In this document: positions 1 through 7,079 of the stretch, one piece after another
Position numbering within the stretch: position 1 is the stretch's first letter
Layout of the letters: the number at the start of each line of letters is the position of its first letter
DNA from: a virus
Reading direction: 5' to 3' (one strand)
Length of the DNA: 24,017 bases
IMG/VR virus record: IMGVR_UViG_3300045135_002563
Span: 1-24,017 of that record
The notes under the pieces: generated by a model
What the model saw: only the letters and a program-made list of their open reading frames with translations
What the model was told of the DNA's origin: nothing
Database searches by the model: none
Position numbers and translations under genes: made by a program

Positions 1-402
1 ATTTTTTCGTAATAGTTCATCATACTCATATGGTGTTGGGTCATAGATATATTTTATCTTATCTTTAGGTACAACACATACATCGATTTTATCTAATCTC
101 AATAATCTTGCTACTGTTAATCTATGATGGCCATCTAATACTTGGTATCCATCTTTGTATTCTCGAGCCCAAATTGGTCTTGGTTTTTTACCACTTCTAT
201 ATAAATCAAAAAAATATTCTAATTCAACATAATAAAATGATGCAACTTTTTTCCGTTCTTGAGGTGTTATATAAATATCTCTTGGATTTAATTGTACAGG
301 TTCTACAAATGATTCCCTATAATCTAAATCATCACATAGTTTTATAGAATCCCATACGGCACCCTCTTCATATTCATCTGTATATGTTATAAGTGTTATC
401 AT
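1..402 (-). CDS. ParB/sulfiredoxin-fold protein, 3' end cut by window
   Basis: This frame is open from an ATG at 402 to the left edge (134 codons seen, no stop), so the C-terminus lies outside the window. Residues 86-111 read YQVLDGHHRLTVARLLRLDK followed by IDVCVV. This is the DGHHR-type nucleotide-binding signature of the ParB N-terminal/sulfiredoxin-like fold (D90-G-H-H-R94), followed by the usual helix and beta-strand. Phage proteins of this fold include nucleases, DNA modification accessories and ParB-like ATP/CTP-binding proteins, and the visible part does not separate these. The ATG abuts the TAA of the preceding gene, so translation is probably coupled. No Shine-Dalgarno sequence is visible. 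Fold assignment is fairly sure; function is not. Confidence 0.75.
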   Translation of the reverse strand, partial: MITLITYTDEYEEGAVWDSIKLCDDLDYRESFVEPVQLNPRDIYITPQERKKVASFYYVELEYFFDLYRSGKKPRPIWAREYKDGYQVLDGHHRLTVARLLRLDKIDVCVVPKDKIKYIYDPTPYEYDELLRKN

Positions 403-633
403 TTAAACTAAAGAATATGAATATTGCCATCCACAATCATCATCGTACCATGAATCTTCTTTAACTTCGTTAATTGGGTTGAGAATTTTATTCAGTTTTT
501 TTACATCTACTTGATTCCAATATCCAAATCGTAGATAGACAGGATTTCCACCACCAAAGGTTTGTCCAATTTCAAAGTTACCGAATTCTTTTTCAACCTT
601 ATTCAGTACACTAATGTTTAATTTATTTCTCAT
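403..633 (-). CDS. Small hypothetical protein, 76 aa
   Basis: I do not recognise this protein. It begins MRNKLNISVLNK and is short, acidic and aromatic, with a W/Y/D-rich C-terminus (DSWYDDDCGWQYSYS). There is no signal peptide or membrane segment. The ATG at 633 is preferred to an upstream TTG at 642 because it gives a compact overlap with the stop of the preceding gene (ATGAGAAATAA shared over 623-633), typical of translational coupling. Its stop is directly followed by the ATG of the ParB-fold gene. It belongs to a run of small tightly packed accessory genes. Coding status is supported by packing and the absence of any other plausible frame; the function is unknown. Confidence 0.6.
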   Translation of the reverse strand: MRNKLNISVLNKVEKEFGNFEIGQTFGGGNPVYLRFGYWNQVDVKKLNKILNPINEVKEDSWYDDDCGWQYSYSLV

Positions 634-949
634 AACCAACAAATTTATAAGGAACTTCTTCTACTAATCCTTGTTTTACTGCATATGGATATTCTTCATT
701 TAACCAATAGTTCTGAACATATTCAACTTCTTTATTTACATCTAAATAAAGGTCATCAATACTATATCCTTCACCATATTTGATACCACCACATAACTCC
801 ATTAGTTCGTTGAGGTTATCCCAATTATTTCTGTTTGTATGAATCGATGTCAGAATATTCTTTTTCATCATATCAGCTACCTTGTCATTGTAATCATACA
901 TTTCTTTTGACCAGGGTTTTGTTACTTTAGGTTTTATTAATACTTTCAT
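623..949 (-). CDS. Hypothetical protein, 108 aa
   Basis: This is an unrecognised soluble protein beginning MKVLIKPKVTKPWSKEMYDY. The first third is basic and the remainder acidic (NKEVEYVQNYWLNEEYPYAV). The start at 949 forms an ATGA overlap with the stop of the upstream gene. A second in-frame ATG at 955 (MCMKV...) is also possible, and the GGGATG just upstream is at best a weak ribosome binding site. The C-terminus overlaps the next gene by 11 bases. No motif points to a function. Position among accessory genes suggests a non-structural role, but that is inference only. Confidence 0.6.
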   Translation of the reverse strand: MKVLIKPKVTKPWSKEMYDYNDKVADMMKKNILTSIHTNRNNWDNLNELMELCGGIKYGEGYSIDDLYLDVNKEVEYVQNYWLNEEYPYAVKQGLVEEVPYKFVGYEK

Positions 950-1578
950 ACACATCCCATTATTGAATCAATATTTTTAAGAACTGTTTTACTCATGAAT
1001 TGCTTGTTGTAACTCAACCAACCACCGTATTTGTTAACGATGTTATCAATCCACTCTTTTTCTTCATCACTTGGATTTTGAGTTTTTTCACACCACTCAT
1101 TCCAATTGTTCATCCAATAGTATTTAGTTCCCCAAGAAGGTTTGTTCTCAATAAAAATGTAAGAAGGAAAATACTTCATTGGAGTACCATTATCAGTAGC
1201 AGGAGAATCTTCTCTATCTTCGTACATATCAATCATACCATTGAAAGAACCAGCCTTCAATTTGTATTGCCATTGTTGAATATCTTCAAATACATCGTAA
1301 TCAGAGATTGGAGAACCATCTTTGTTACACACATTTACTCTTACCGAAGAACCACCACTATAAACATCAGAAGTAGCCGATACAACTAATGAAGGGTAAT
1401 TTTTCTTAACATATTGTTTGATTATCGAAGCAACAACTTTTGCTCTCATATAAACATAAGGTTCGTTGTTGTTATAGGTATCATAACCTATGGATTCTGA
1501 TGGGATTAGAAATTCATTTCCATCAATCGAAATTTTAACTTTTTTATTCATACTTTTAAGGTTTATTTTATCACTCAT
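946..1578 (-). CDS. LPD29-like conserved phage/mobile-element protein, 210 aa
   Basis: The middle of the protein (about residues 45-120) matches my recollection of the LPD29 domain (large polyvalent-protein-associated domain). It has a short helix with AKVVASIIKQYVKKNYPSL, then SATSDVYSGGSSVRVNV with the conserved aromatic-GG-S-hydrophobic strand, and finally AGSFNGMIDMYED, the usual G-x-F-x-G-M-x-D ending. LPD29 proteins are small conserved proteins of phages and mobile elements with no established biochemical function. The C-terminal 70 residues are tryptophan-rich (WMNNWNEWCEK) and unfamiliar. The ATG at 1578 sits only a few bases below a promoter-like element, so the message may be leaderless. 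An internal ATG nine codons in is an alternative start. The gene overlaps the next by ATGA. Confidence 0.7.
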   Translation of the reverse strand: MSDKINLKSMNKKVKISIDGNEFLIPSESIGYDTYNNNEPYVYMRAKVVASIIKQYVKKNYPSLVVSATSDVYSGGSSVRVNVCNKDGSPISDYDVFEDIQQWQYKLKAGSFNGMIDMYEDREDSPATDNGTPMKYFPSYIFIENKPSWGTKYYWMNNWNEWCEKTQNPSDEEKEWIDNIVNKYGGWLSYNKQFMSKTVLKNIDSIMGCV

Positions 1579-1586
1579 TTACATAG

Positions 1587-1619
1587 TAAATATACGAAAA
1601 AAAGCCGAGACTTCCAAAT
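1587..1619 (-). promoter_or_regulatory. Promoter-like element upstream of the LPD29-like gene
   Basis: Read on the minus strand this holds TTTGG, then TATATTTAC, with exactly 20 bases between TTG (1617-1615) and TATATTT (1594-1588). The spacing and boxes resemble the Bacteroidota sigma-ABfA pattern (TTG, about 19-20 bases, TAxxTTTG), with the final G missing. The same element recurs at 2115-2147 with identical spacing. The TTG box also lies in a short inverted repeat (1612-1629, 7-bp arms), so a weak hairpin is an alternative reading for that part. Confidence 0.5.
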
Positions 1620-1636
1620 TTTTTTGGAACTATTTT

Positions 1637-2095
1637 TTAAAAATTTCCGTCCGCAACTTGGAAACAATTCAAACCATTTTTTCTCCACATATCTACAACT
1701 TTCTGTCTATCATCAAATACACAAAAGATATCTAATTTGTTAGGGAATAAATCATCTAACCACTTTTGTTTTAAATCATCATCTGGCATGAATTTAAAAT
1801 CGTTAGATGTTGGTCTCATTTTTAAAATATCAAATGGAACATTATTATCGTTCAACCACTTTCGTGTGGCATCTTTGGTTGCCTTAGACCTACCACTAAA
1901 GATAACAATTCTAAAACCAGAATCTTTTAACATTCTCGCCATCTTAATAACTGCATCATTTGCATCATCTAAATCAATATTCTTTGGGTCAAAGAATACA
2001 TCCCAATCTAATTTACCGTTAGGTTTTGTAGAGATAGCTCGCCTTTTATCAATCAAGGCAAGAGTTCCATCTAAATCAAAGATTACATTTTTCAT
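1637..2095 (-). CDS. HAD-family 3'-phosphatase, stand-alone relative of the T4 PNK (PseT) phosphatase domain
   Basis: All HAD-superfamily motifs are visible: DLDGT (D7 nucleophile, D9), FSGRS with S67, a basic motif III region around K109-K111, and FDDR (D128-D129). The last 27 residues (DDRQKVVDMWRKNGLNCFQV then ADGNF) closely follow the end of T4 polynucleotide kinase/phosphatase as I recall it ([20 protein letters not shown]...SGDF). The 152-aa length equals the phosphatase half of PseT alone: no P-loop kinase domain is present. The predicted activity is removal of 3'-phosphate or 2',3'-cyclic phosphate from nucleic acid ends, as in repair of tRNA or DNA breaks. A nucleotide phosphatase is the main alternative. 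The ATG lies about 20 bases below a promoter-like repeat. Confidence 0.85.
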   Translation of the reverse strand: MKNVIFDLDGTLALIDKRRAISTKPNGKLDWDVFFDPKNIDLDDANDAVIKMARMLKDSGFRIVIFSGRSKATKDATRKWLNDNNVPFDILKMRPTSNDFKFMPDDDLKQKWLDDLFPNKLDIFCVFDDRQKVVDMWRKNGLNCFQVADGNF

Positions 2096-2114
2096 ATCGT
2101 AATTATTTACATAG

Positions 2115-2147
2115 TAAATATACGAAAAATAATTGATATATCCAAAT
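2115..2147 (-). promoter_or_regulatory. Promoter-like element upstream of the HAD phosphatase gene
   Basis: On the minus strand this reads TTTGG, 20 bases from TTG to TATATTT, then TATATTTAC. The stretch 2105-2129 is identical over 25 bases to 1577-1601 upstream of the next gene, and the TTTGGA boxes are equally placed although the spacer between differs. Identity limited to boxes and near-start region suggests selection on promoter elements. The predicted leader is about a dozen bases with no clear Shine-Dalgarno sequence. Confidence 0.5.
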
Positions 2148-2152
2148 ATTTT

Positions 2153-2908
2153 TTAAGAAATTTTTGCAGAACCTACATCGATTGGTTCTCTTTTCATATG
2201 ATTACCAGTTGCAAAGTTTGCACCTTCTTTGATATAACCAGTTAAGAACGCCCTTCTGAATCTATTTGAAGTATTTGGTTCTGAACCATGTACTACATTT
2301 GAATGAAGTAGTGCAACCTGTCCTTTTCTTAGATATCCATCTATGTGTGGGAAGTTGTGGTCCTCTGGTAGTACACAAGGTTTACCTCTTTCGTTTCTCC
2401 AATTTTTTGGATTTGAACCAGCTCTTACTTCATCTACCTCTATCGGCAATTTACCTAAGTGATGTGAACCCTCTAAATACCAAACAGAACCATTATTAGG
2501 GTCGTGATTATCAAACGCAATAGAAACATTGATTATTTCGTTTGATTTACATTGTGTATAAAATATGTTTTGATGTTGGTCTCTTCCTAATTGACCTGGT
2601 GGTTTGAAATAAGCCCAAGTTTGTACACCAAAGATTTTACTTTCCATTAAAAATTCACAAGCCTCAATAATTTTAGGATGTTTCATTAAATCAGTAAGTA
2701 ATTCTGATTCCTTATGTGGATACATAAATGGGTCGTATTCACCCCATTCACCTTTTGTATCGTTCTCTTGTCTTTGAATTCTGATTCGTTCTAACTCTTC
2801 AGCATATAAATCTACTTCACTCTCTGTGAGTAAATTTAAAATAGATACTCCCTTGTATCTCCAGTCAAATTGTAGTTGTTGTTTTTCTAAATCTGTAAGA
2901 TAACTCAT
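2153..2908 (-). CDS. Phytanoyl-CoA dioxygenase (PhyH)-family protein with HxN in place of HxD
   Basis: This 251-aa protein has the double-stranded beta-helix layout of PhyH 2-oxoglutarate/Fe(II) oxygenases. It shows WAYFKPPGQLGRDQHQN, where the HxD metal motif is expected. Next comes the core strand NGSVWYLEGSHH. Then HSNVVHGSEPNTSNRFRRAF follows, giving the distal histidine (H207) and the 2OG-binding arginine (R218/R219). The expected HQD reads HQN (H112, N114), encoded by an unambiguous AAC, so one carboxylate ligand of the iron triad is missing. Phage relatives hydroxylate proteins, nucleotides or small metabolites; the substrate here is unknown. It sits next to a glycosyltransferase in the downstream part of the tail operon, so a surface-decoration role is possible. 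A weak AAGG precedes the ATG. Confidence 0.85.
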   Translation of the reverse strand: MSYLTDLEKQQLQFDWRYKGVSILNLLTESEVDLYAEELERIRIQRQENDTKGEWGEYDPFMYPHKESELLTDLMKHPKIIEACEFLMESKIFGVQTWAYFKPPGQLGRDQHQNIFYTQCKSNEIINVSIAFDNHDPNNGSVWYLEGSHHLGKLPIEVDEVRAGSNPKNWRNERGKPCVLPEDHNFPHIDGYLRKGQVALLHSNVVHGSEPNTSNRFRRAFLTGYIKEGANFATGNHMKREPIDVGSAKIS

Positions 2909-2928
2909 AACCTTATTTTCTATATATA

Positions 2929-3906
2929 TTAGATTAAATTATTTTTGAAAAAAAGCAGGTTATAAATAATATTATAGTTTTTCCTTACCTTCTCAAAATT
3001 ATCTTTGTAAAAATTCTTAGTTTCTTCTAAACTAAGTTTATTTACTTCTTTTACACACTCTATGTAATTATTTACTTTCTCTTCTTCTTGAATATAAGAA
3101 TCAGTATTGAATCCAAAATAAGTATTCCATGTTGTAAGACCAACCTTTTCTAAATCTTTGATTAAATTATTATCACCAAATATAATTGGAAGTGTACCTG
3201 TCATAAATGCAATTAAACATTTTTCTGATAATTGTGCATATCCCATTTCTTGAGAGTTACCACTTTCTATTACAAATGAAAAGTAACTGTTTTCATATTC
3301 TTTTAATAATCCTTTTAATGTTGGAAATTTACTAATTCGTTTTTTGTGTACACTATTAGTATATGGATTATTTGCATCATTTGGCCATTTAGCATATCTT
3401 ACTAAACTATCATTCAAATGTATTCTCCTCATTATAGATGTTCTAAGTGCACTTTGTTTTCTAACAGAACATATTCCTTTATATTTTCTATCTTTAATTC
3501 GTATTTCTTCGTTTTCATATTCATCAAATACTTTTTCATCAACAGAATTCCATGCTATACTTTTTCTCGTATGTAAATCTTGCCACATCCAAAGATTTGT
3601 AAGTGGATGTGTTGAATACTTGTAAGAAGATATTGTTGCTTGAGATATTAAGGCAGTTGTAAGATTATATTTTTCAATATTATAAATAATATCATCAAAA
3701 CATCTTTTATTATCTATGATTTCGTGTTCAACTAAAAAGTATATGGGTAAATTGTTCTCAACTCTTTGTAGTAGATAATCTAAGTTTTTTTCTATTTTGT
3801 TTGGAATATAGTTTTTATCTTCCCAAGAATTATGAATACCTATAAAATGATTTGAGTGATGCTCAATACAAGATAGTATATCTGTTATCTGTTCTCTGTA
3901 ACCCAT
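2929..3906 (-). CDS. Glycosyltransferase, GT10 (fucosyltransferase)-like C-terminal half
   Basis: Residues 208-247 contain YFSFVIESGNSQEMGYAQLS, then EKCLIAFMTGTLPIIFGDNN. This is the arrangement FxxxxENS-x-GYxTEKxxxAxxxGxxPIxxG seen in the sugar-nucleotide binding C-terminal half of GT10 enzymes. The N-terminal 200 residues are poorly conserved, as is common in such enzymes. No signal peptide or membrane helix is visible, so the protein is probably cytoplasmic. Length (325 aa) fits a single-domain GT-B enzyme. It lies directly after the hub-like genes and before the PhyH gene, which suggests glycosylation of a virion protein or of host-surface glycans. Donor and acceptor cannot be read from sequence. 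An exostosin-like family is an alternative assignment. Confidence 0.65.
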   Translation of the reverse strand: MGYREQITDILSCIEHHSNHFIGIHNSWEDKNYIPNKIEKNLDYLLQRVENNLPIYFLVEHEIIDNKRCFDDIIYNIEKYNLTTALISQATISSYKYSTHPLTNLWMWQDLHTRKSIAWNSVDEKVFDEYENEEIRIKDRKYKGICSVRKQSALRTSIMRRIHLNDSLVRYAKWPNDANNPYTNSVHKKRISKFPTLKGLLKEYENSYFSFVIESGNSQEMGYAQLSEKCLIAFMTGTLPIIFGDNNLIKDLEKVGLTTWNTYFGFNTDSYIQEEEKVNNYIECVKEVNKLSLEETKNFYKDNFEKVRKNYNIIYNLLFFKNNLI

Positions 3907-3916
3907 TTATAAACAT

Positions 3917-4495
3917 TTAGTATCCACCGTTTCTACCCGAAGTTCGTTTTGAACCAAATGATTTTCCTAACTTTATTTGACCTGCAGATTTTGAATCTTT
4001 GTAATATTGTAATAAGTTTGGTAAAAATAATTTTAGATTTGGCATAATATTAGATACTTGTGAAATACTTAATGAATTCATTTCATTTACTGATATTTTT
4101 TTTATACTATTACCAATTATTTTTTCTGAACCTTCACCTGAAATTACCCAATCGATTTCTGCAAGGTTATATAACGGGTTCTCCCTATACTTACCAGTTC
4201 GGTTTCTACTGATTTCGAATATTGGTGCGTTCTTATCATTTGATTTTTGTATAAAGTATCGTTTTATTACACCGATTTCATAATCTTTTACGGTTAATTT
4301 AGGTGCATATTGTTTTATCTTACCACCCTCTGTATATAAACCACTATTTGTTTGGATTGCTCGATATCTATTTAACAATTCGTTTTCTCCAGGTAAATCA
4401 CCAACATGGTCTGCATTTCGCATGAGCTTACCATTCTCCATTCGGTGCCATCCTTTTGGAACATAGTTTCTTGGGTCTGTTAATCTTCTACTCAT
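3917..4495 (-). CDS. Unrecognised protein, probable tail/baseplate component, 192 aa
   Basis: No known domain is visible. The protein starts MSRRLTDPRNYVPKGWHRME, has a mixed soluble middle region (ISRNRTGKYRENPLYNLAEI) and ends in a basic glycine/serine tail (LGKSFGSKRTSGRNGGY). The ATG at 4495 overlaps the stop of the hub-like gene (TAATG), so the two are translationally coupled. That coupling, and its position at the end of the baseplate run, suggest a virion or assembly role. Alternatives are a small baseplate wedge or spike-associated protein. I cannot name it. Confidence 0.65.
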   Translation of the reverse strand: MSRRLTDPRNYVPKGWHRMENGKLMRNADHVGDLPGENELLNRYRAIQTNSGLYTEGGKIKQYAPKLTVKDYEIGVIKRYFIQKSNDKNAPIFEISRNRTGKYRENPLYNLAEIDWVISGEGSEKIIGNSIKKISVNEMNSLSISQVSNIMPNLKLFLPNLLQYYKDSKSAGQIKLGKSFGSKRTSGRNGGY

Positions 4496-6789
4496 TATCC
4501 TGCAACGTTTCTAAATTGTCCCTCTATTTGTGTTTTCCAACCCATACCTTCAATTTGTTGGTTTATTTGTGTAACTTGAAAAAACCCATTATCATATCTT
4601 GATGGCAATCCTACCACTTTAAATTTATCTCCTCGTTTCCATCCACTTAATCCATGAATAGTGAATGTAAATTTAATTGGTAAAAGTGCTTGTCCTATTT
4701 GATGTTCTTGTTGATTTTCTGATTGTTTCTTTATATCTTTTCTTCTCCATGTTCTCAATAAATCAGGGTCATTAAAAGTAAAGAATCCTAATTTTTTCCA
4801 AGAACCTCTTGCATCTAAATCATCACCACTATTATCTATAATTTTTGGGTAAACACCTGCCCTATCTTTAAATAGAGAATATGCTGCTGCAATCTTTTCT
4901 TCATCTGATGGCCCAGTCGTATCTGATTCTTCTTTCTTTAATGCTTCATTATTTTCATAACTAACATTTGCTGCAATCCAATCCACTTCGTTTGTAAACA
5001 ATCCTCTACCAGTTTCTGGTGAAGTGGTACTACCATCTTCATTTACTTTTAATTCACCTTGAGATGCTTTACCCATCGTTACCATCCCCATCATTGCACC
5101 ACCGATAGATGAATCTAATGATGCCTCTAAAAATACAGATTTTTCACCATGTAAAAATAATTCAAGAGGTGGATTTTTAGGTGATGGACACGAGAGTGCT
5201 TTATCTACAACAATAAGTTGGTCTTGAACTTCGTTTGTTTTTGTTTCATGGTTGTAAACATTACAGTTATGTTTTTCTATTTCAAATGACCAAAAGTTAT
5301 TTGATGCAGCATTTAACCCATTCAGAATTTGTACGAATACATCATATGTGGTATTTGTTTTAGATTCCATAATTCCTTTAGCAAATTCATAATTTACATA
5401 TAAATTTTCAAGATAGCCCCAATTACCTGCTTCTAATTCTGTTAGTTCATTAAATACTCCTGCGTAATTTGGGTCAAACTTACTATTTTCAGGAAATGAT
5501 ATACCAAAATAAGACATATCAACTTCACTTCCATCTGCATCTGGTTTTGGTGGTTCTTCACCTTTTAATATAGACCAAAATCCAAAATTAGGCATTTTTT
5601 CATTCGGAATCAATAATTTACTTTTATCTGTACTAAATATGTGTCTATGTGCTCTAATTGGTATTTTCTGATATCTAAATCCACCCTCTACTACATTTCC
5701 ATCTTTATCAACAATTTTTGGAACACCACTTCTGTCTAAGATTACACTAAATAATACATCTAATTTTACAAATCTTTCACTACCGATTAATGGTGTGTTA
5801 CTTGGAACTGCAATTTTATTACCATCTGGATTACGAATTTTGGAATCATTTGTTTCATCCCCCATATCTTCTCGTAATTCTTCATCAAAGTTTACAAAAT
5901 TATATGGTTGAGTATAATAATCAAGATTAACTAATCCTTTAATATCTTCTGTTCTGTTGTAAGATGGTAAATCGTTATAAAAAAATTGAAATTGTCTTTT
6001 TCTATCATTAATAGTACCCTTTACCCACCAAAATGATTCACCACCAATTGTTTCTTTTGCACCCTCTTTAATAGCACTTTTATGTCCTTGTAAATATGCT
6101 GCCAAATCTCCAACACCAGTCAGTTTTACACTAACTACATATTTTTCACCAGTCTCATAAGATAATCCACCACCTGTAATTCTACCTAAAAAATTATCAT
6201 ATTGTCCATCTGCTGCCTCTCTTTGTGCTTGTACTGCAGGTAAGTTTCTCATTGAAACAATTTTTTTAGTATCATCAAGTGATACCAACCCGTTCATCGC
6301 AGTGGCAGTATTCCATCCAAATTCTACAAAAACATGATGACCAGGTTCTGCAAACTTTGCCTGTATCTCATCTAATTGTGCTAATGAGAAACAAGTTATT
6401 TGTAATTCTGACTTTTTGGATAATCCATTATTACCTTCTGATATATCTAATCCACTAATTATTGGTCTTGGTCTACCCCATCTATCATCTTCAAATTCAA
6501 TTTCTTTTCCTTTGATATCAGTAAGTACTACCTTTTGTTCGTCTCCTTCTCCTTCAGTAGCAGTTTGACCAGTTGTACCTCTTGAATCTGCACCGATTCC
6601 ACCGTATATTGCATTTGCTGCGTAGAACAAAGGTACGGATGGGTTAGATAAAATAACCATACCATTCCCAACACCAGATGTAATTCTAATCCATGCATTT
6701 AATTTACTAACATCGATTATATTACCCTTTCGATTATCAAGAGTTTCTTTGATGTACCCTAATGGAGTTGAAAAATAACTGAAAGACAT
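4495..6789 (-). CDS. Putative baseplate hub protein (gp27/gpD-like), 764 aa
   Basis: The protein has an N-terminal beta-rich region containing SELQITCFSLAQLDEIQAKF then HHVFVEFGWNT, which resembles the barrel domains of tail hub proteins in which a solvent-facing channel is built. Its C-terminus (residues about 700-764) reads LLPIKFTFTIHGLSGWKRGD, then GLPSRYDNGFFQVTQINQQI and GMGWKTQIEGQF. That pattern (ligand-free OB-like domain, then V-G-L-P, G-x-F-x-V, W-x-T-x-I-x-G) is common at the ends of gp27/gpD-type hubs. The family call is by pattern and context, not by a unique signature. At 764 aa it is longer than T4 gp27, so extra domains are present in the middle. It lies 3 bases below the LysM gene and overlaps the next gene by TAATG. 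Confidence 0.6.
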   Translation of the reverse strand: MSFSYFSTPLGYIKETLDNRKGNIIDVSKLNAWIRITSGVGNGMVILSNPSVPLFYAANAIYGGIGADSRGTTGQTATEGEGDEQKVVLTDIKGKEIEFEDDRWGRPRPIISGLDISEGNNGLSKKSELQITCFSLAQLDEIQAKFAEPGHHVFVEFGWNTATAMNGLVSLDDTKKIVSMRNLPAVQAQREAADGQYDNFLGRITGGGLSYETGEKYVVSVKLTGVGDLAAYLQGHKSAIKEGAKETIGGESFWWVKGTINDRKRQFQFFYNDLPSYNRTEDIKGLVNLDYYTQPYNFVNFDEELREDMGDETNDSKIRNPDGNKIAVPSNTPLIGSERFVKLDVLFSVILDRSGVPKIVDKDGNVVEGGFRYQKIPIRAHRHIFSTDKSKLLIPNEKMPNFGFWSILKGEEPPKPDADGSEVDMSYFGISFPENSKFDPNYAGVFNELTELEAGNWGYLENLYVNYEFAKGIMESKTNTTYDVFVQILNGLNAASNNFWSFEIEKHNCNVYNHETKTNEVQDQLIVVDKALSCPSPKNPPLELFLHGEKSVFLEASLDSSIGGAMMGMVTMGKASQGELKVNEDGSTTSPETGRGLFTNEVDWIAANVSYENNEALKKEESDTTGPSDEEKIAAAYSLFKDRAGVYPKIIDNSGDDLDARGSWKKLGFFTFNDPDLLRTWRRKDIKKQSENQQEHQIGQALLPIKFTFTIHGLSGWKRGDKFKVVGLPSRYDNGFFQVTQINQQIEGMGWKTQIEGQFRNVAG

Positions 6790-6791
6790 AA

Positions 6792-7079
6792 TTACTGATT
6801 AAAGTTTTTTCGTATTTCAATATAGTTCTGTGGTATTCTGAGTACAGTTCCATCTTCACACGCAAGAGATGCATTATGAACTTTATTCGCTGATGCGATA
6901 ATCCACCATAGGGTTGAATCATTGTAATATTGTGCAGCAAGAGTATCTAATCTATCACCTGCTTGTGTTGCTACATAAATATCATCATCTCTTAACGGTA
7001 TTTGTGGATATACTTTTGTTCTGTACACCTCTCTACCATCAGCTAATTTCTTTACTTCGTTTGTTTTATACCTACTCAT
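6792..7079 (-). CDS. LysM-domain baseplate protein (gp53/tail protein X-like), 95 aa
   Basis: Residues about 33-82 form one LysM-type module: IYVATQAGDRLDTLAAQYYN, then STLWWIIASANK and a closing VLRIP. In contractile phages, small LysM proteins of this size (T4 gp53, P2 gpX) sit in the baseplate close to the hub and probably clamp other subunits rather than act enzymatically. The gene is packed between a tube-cap-like protein (TAATG overlap at 7079) and the hub-like protein, which supports that role. A peptidoglycan-binding function is possible but less likely given the lack of any lytic domain. Confidence 0.8.
   Translation of the reverse strand: MSRYKTNEVKKLADGREVYRTKVYPQIPLRDDDIYVATQAGDRLDTLAAQYYNDSTLWWIIASANKVHNASLACEDGTVLRIPQNYIEIRKNFNQ

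Noticed and set aside
108-347. Plus-strand open frame of 79 codons
   Set aside because: It is the mirror of the ParB-fold gene, low in complexity, and has no ribosome binding site. The minus strand carries the DGHHR motif.
6737-6940. Minus-strand 67-codon frame overlapping the LysM and hub-like genes
   Set aside because: It lies in another frame of two well-supported genes and has no domain or coupling signal.
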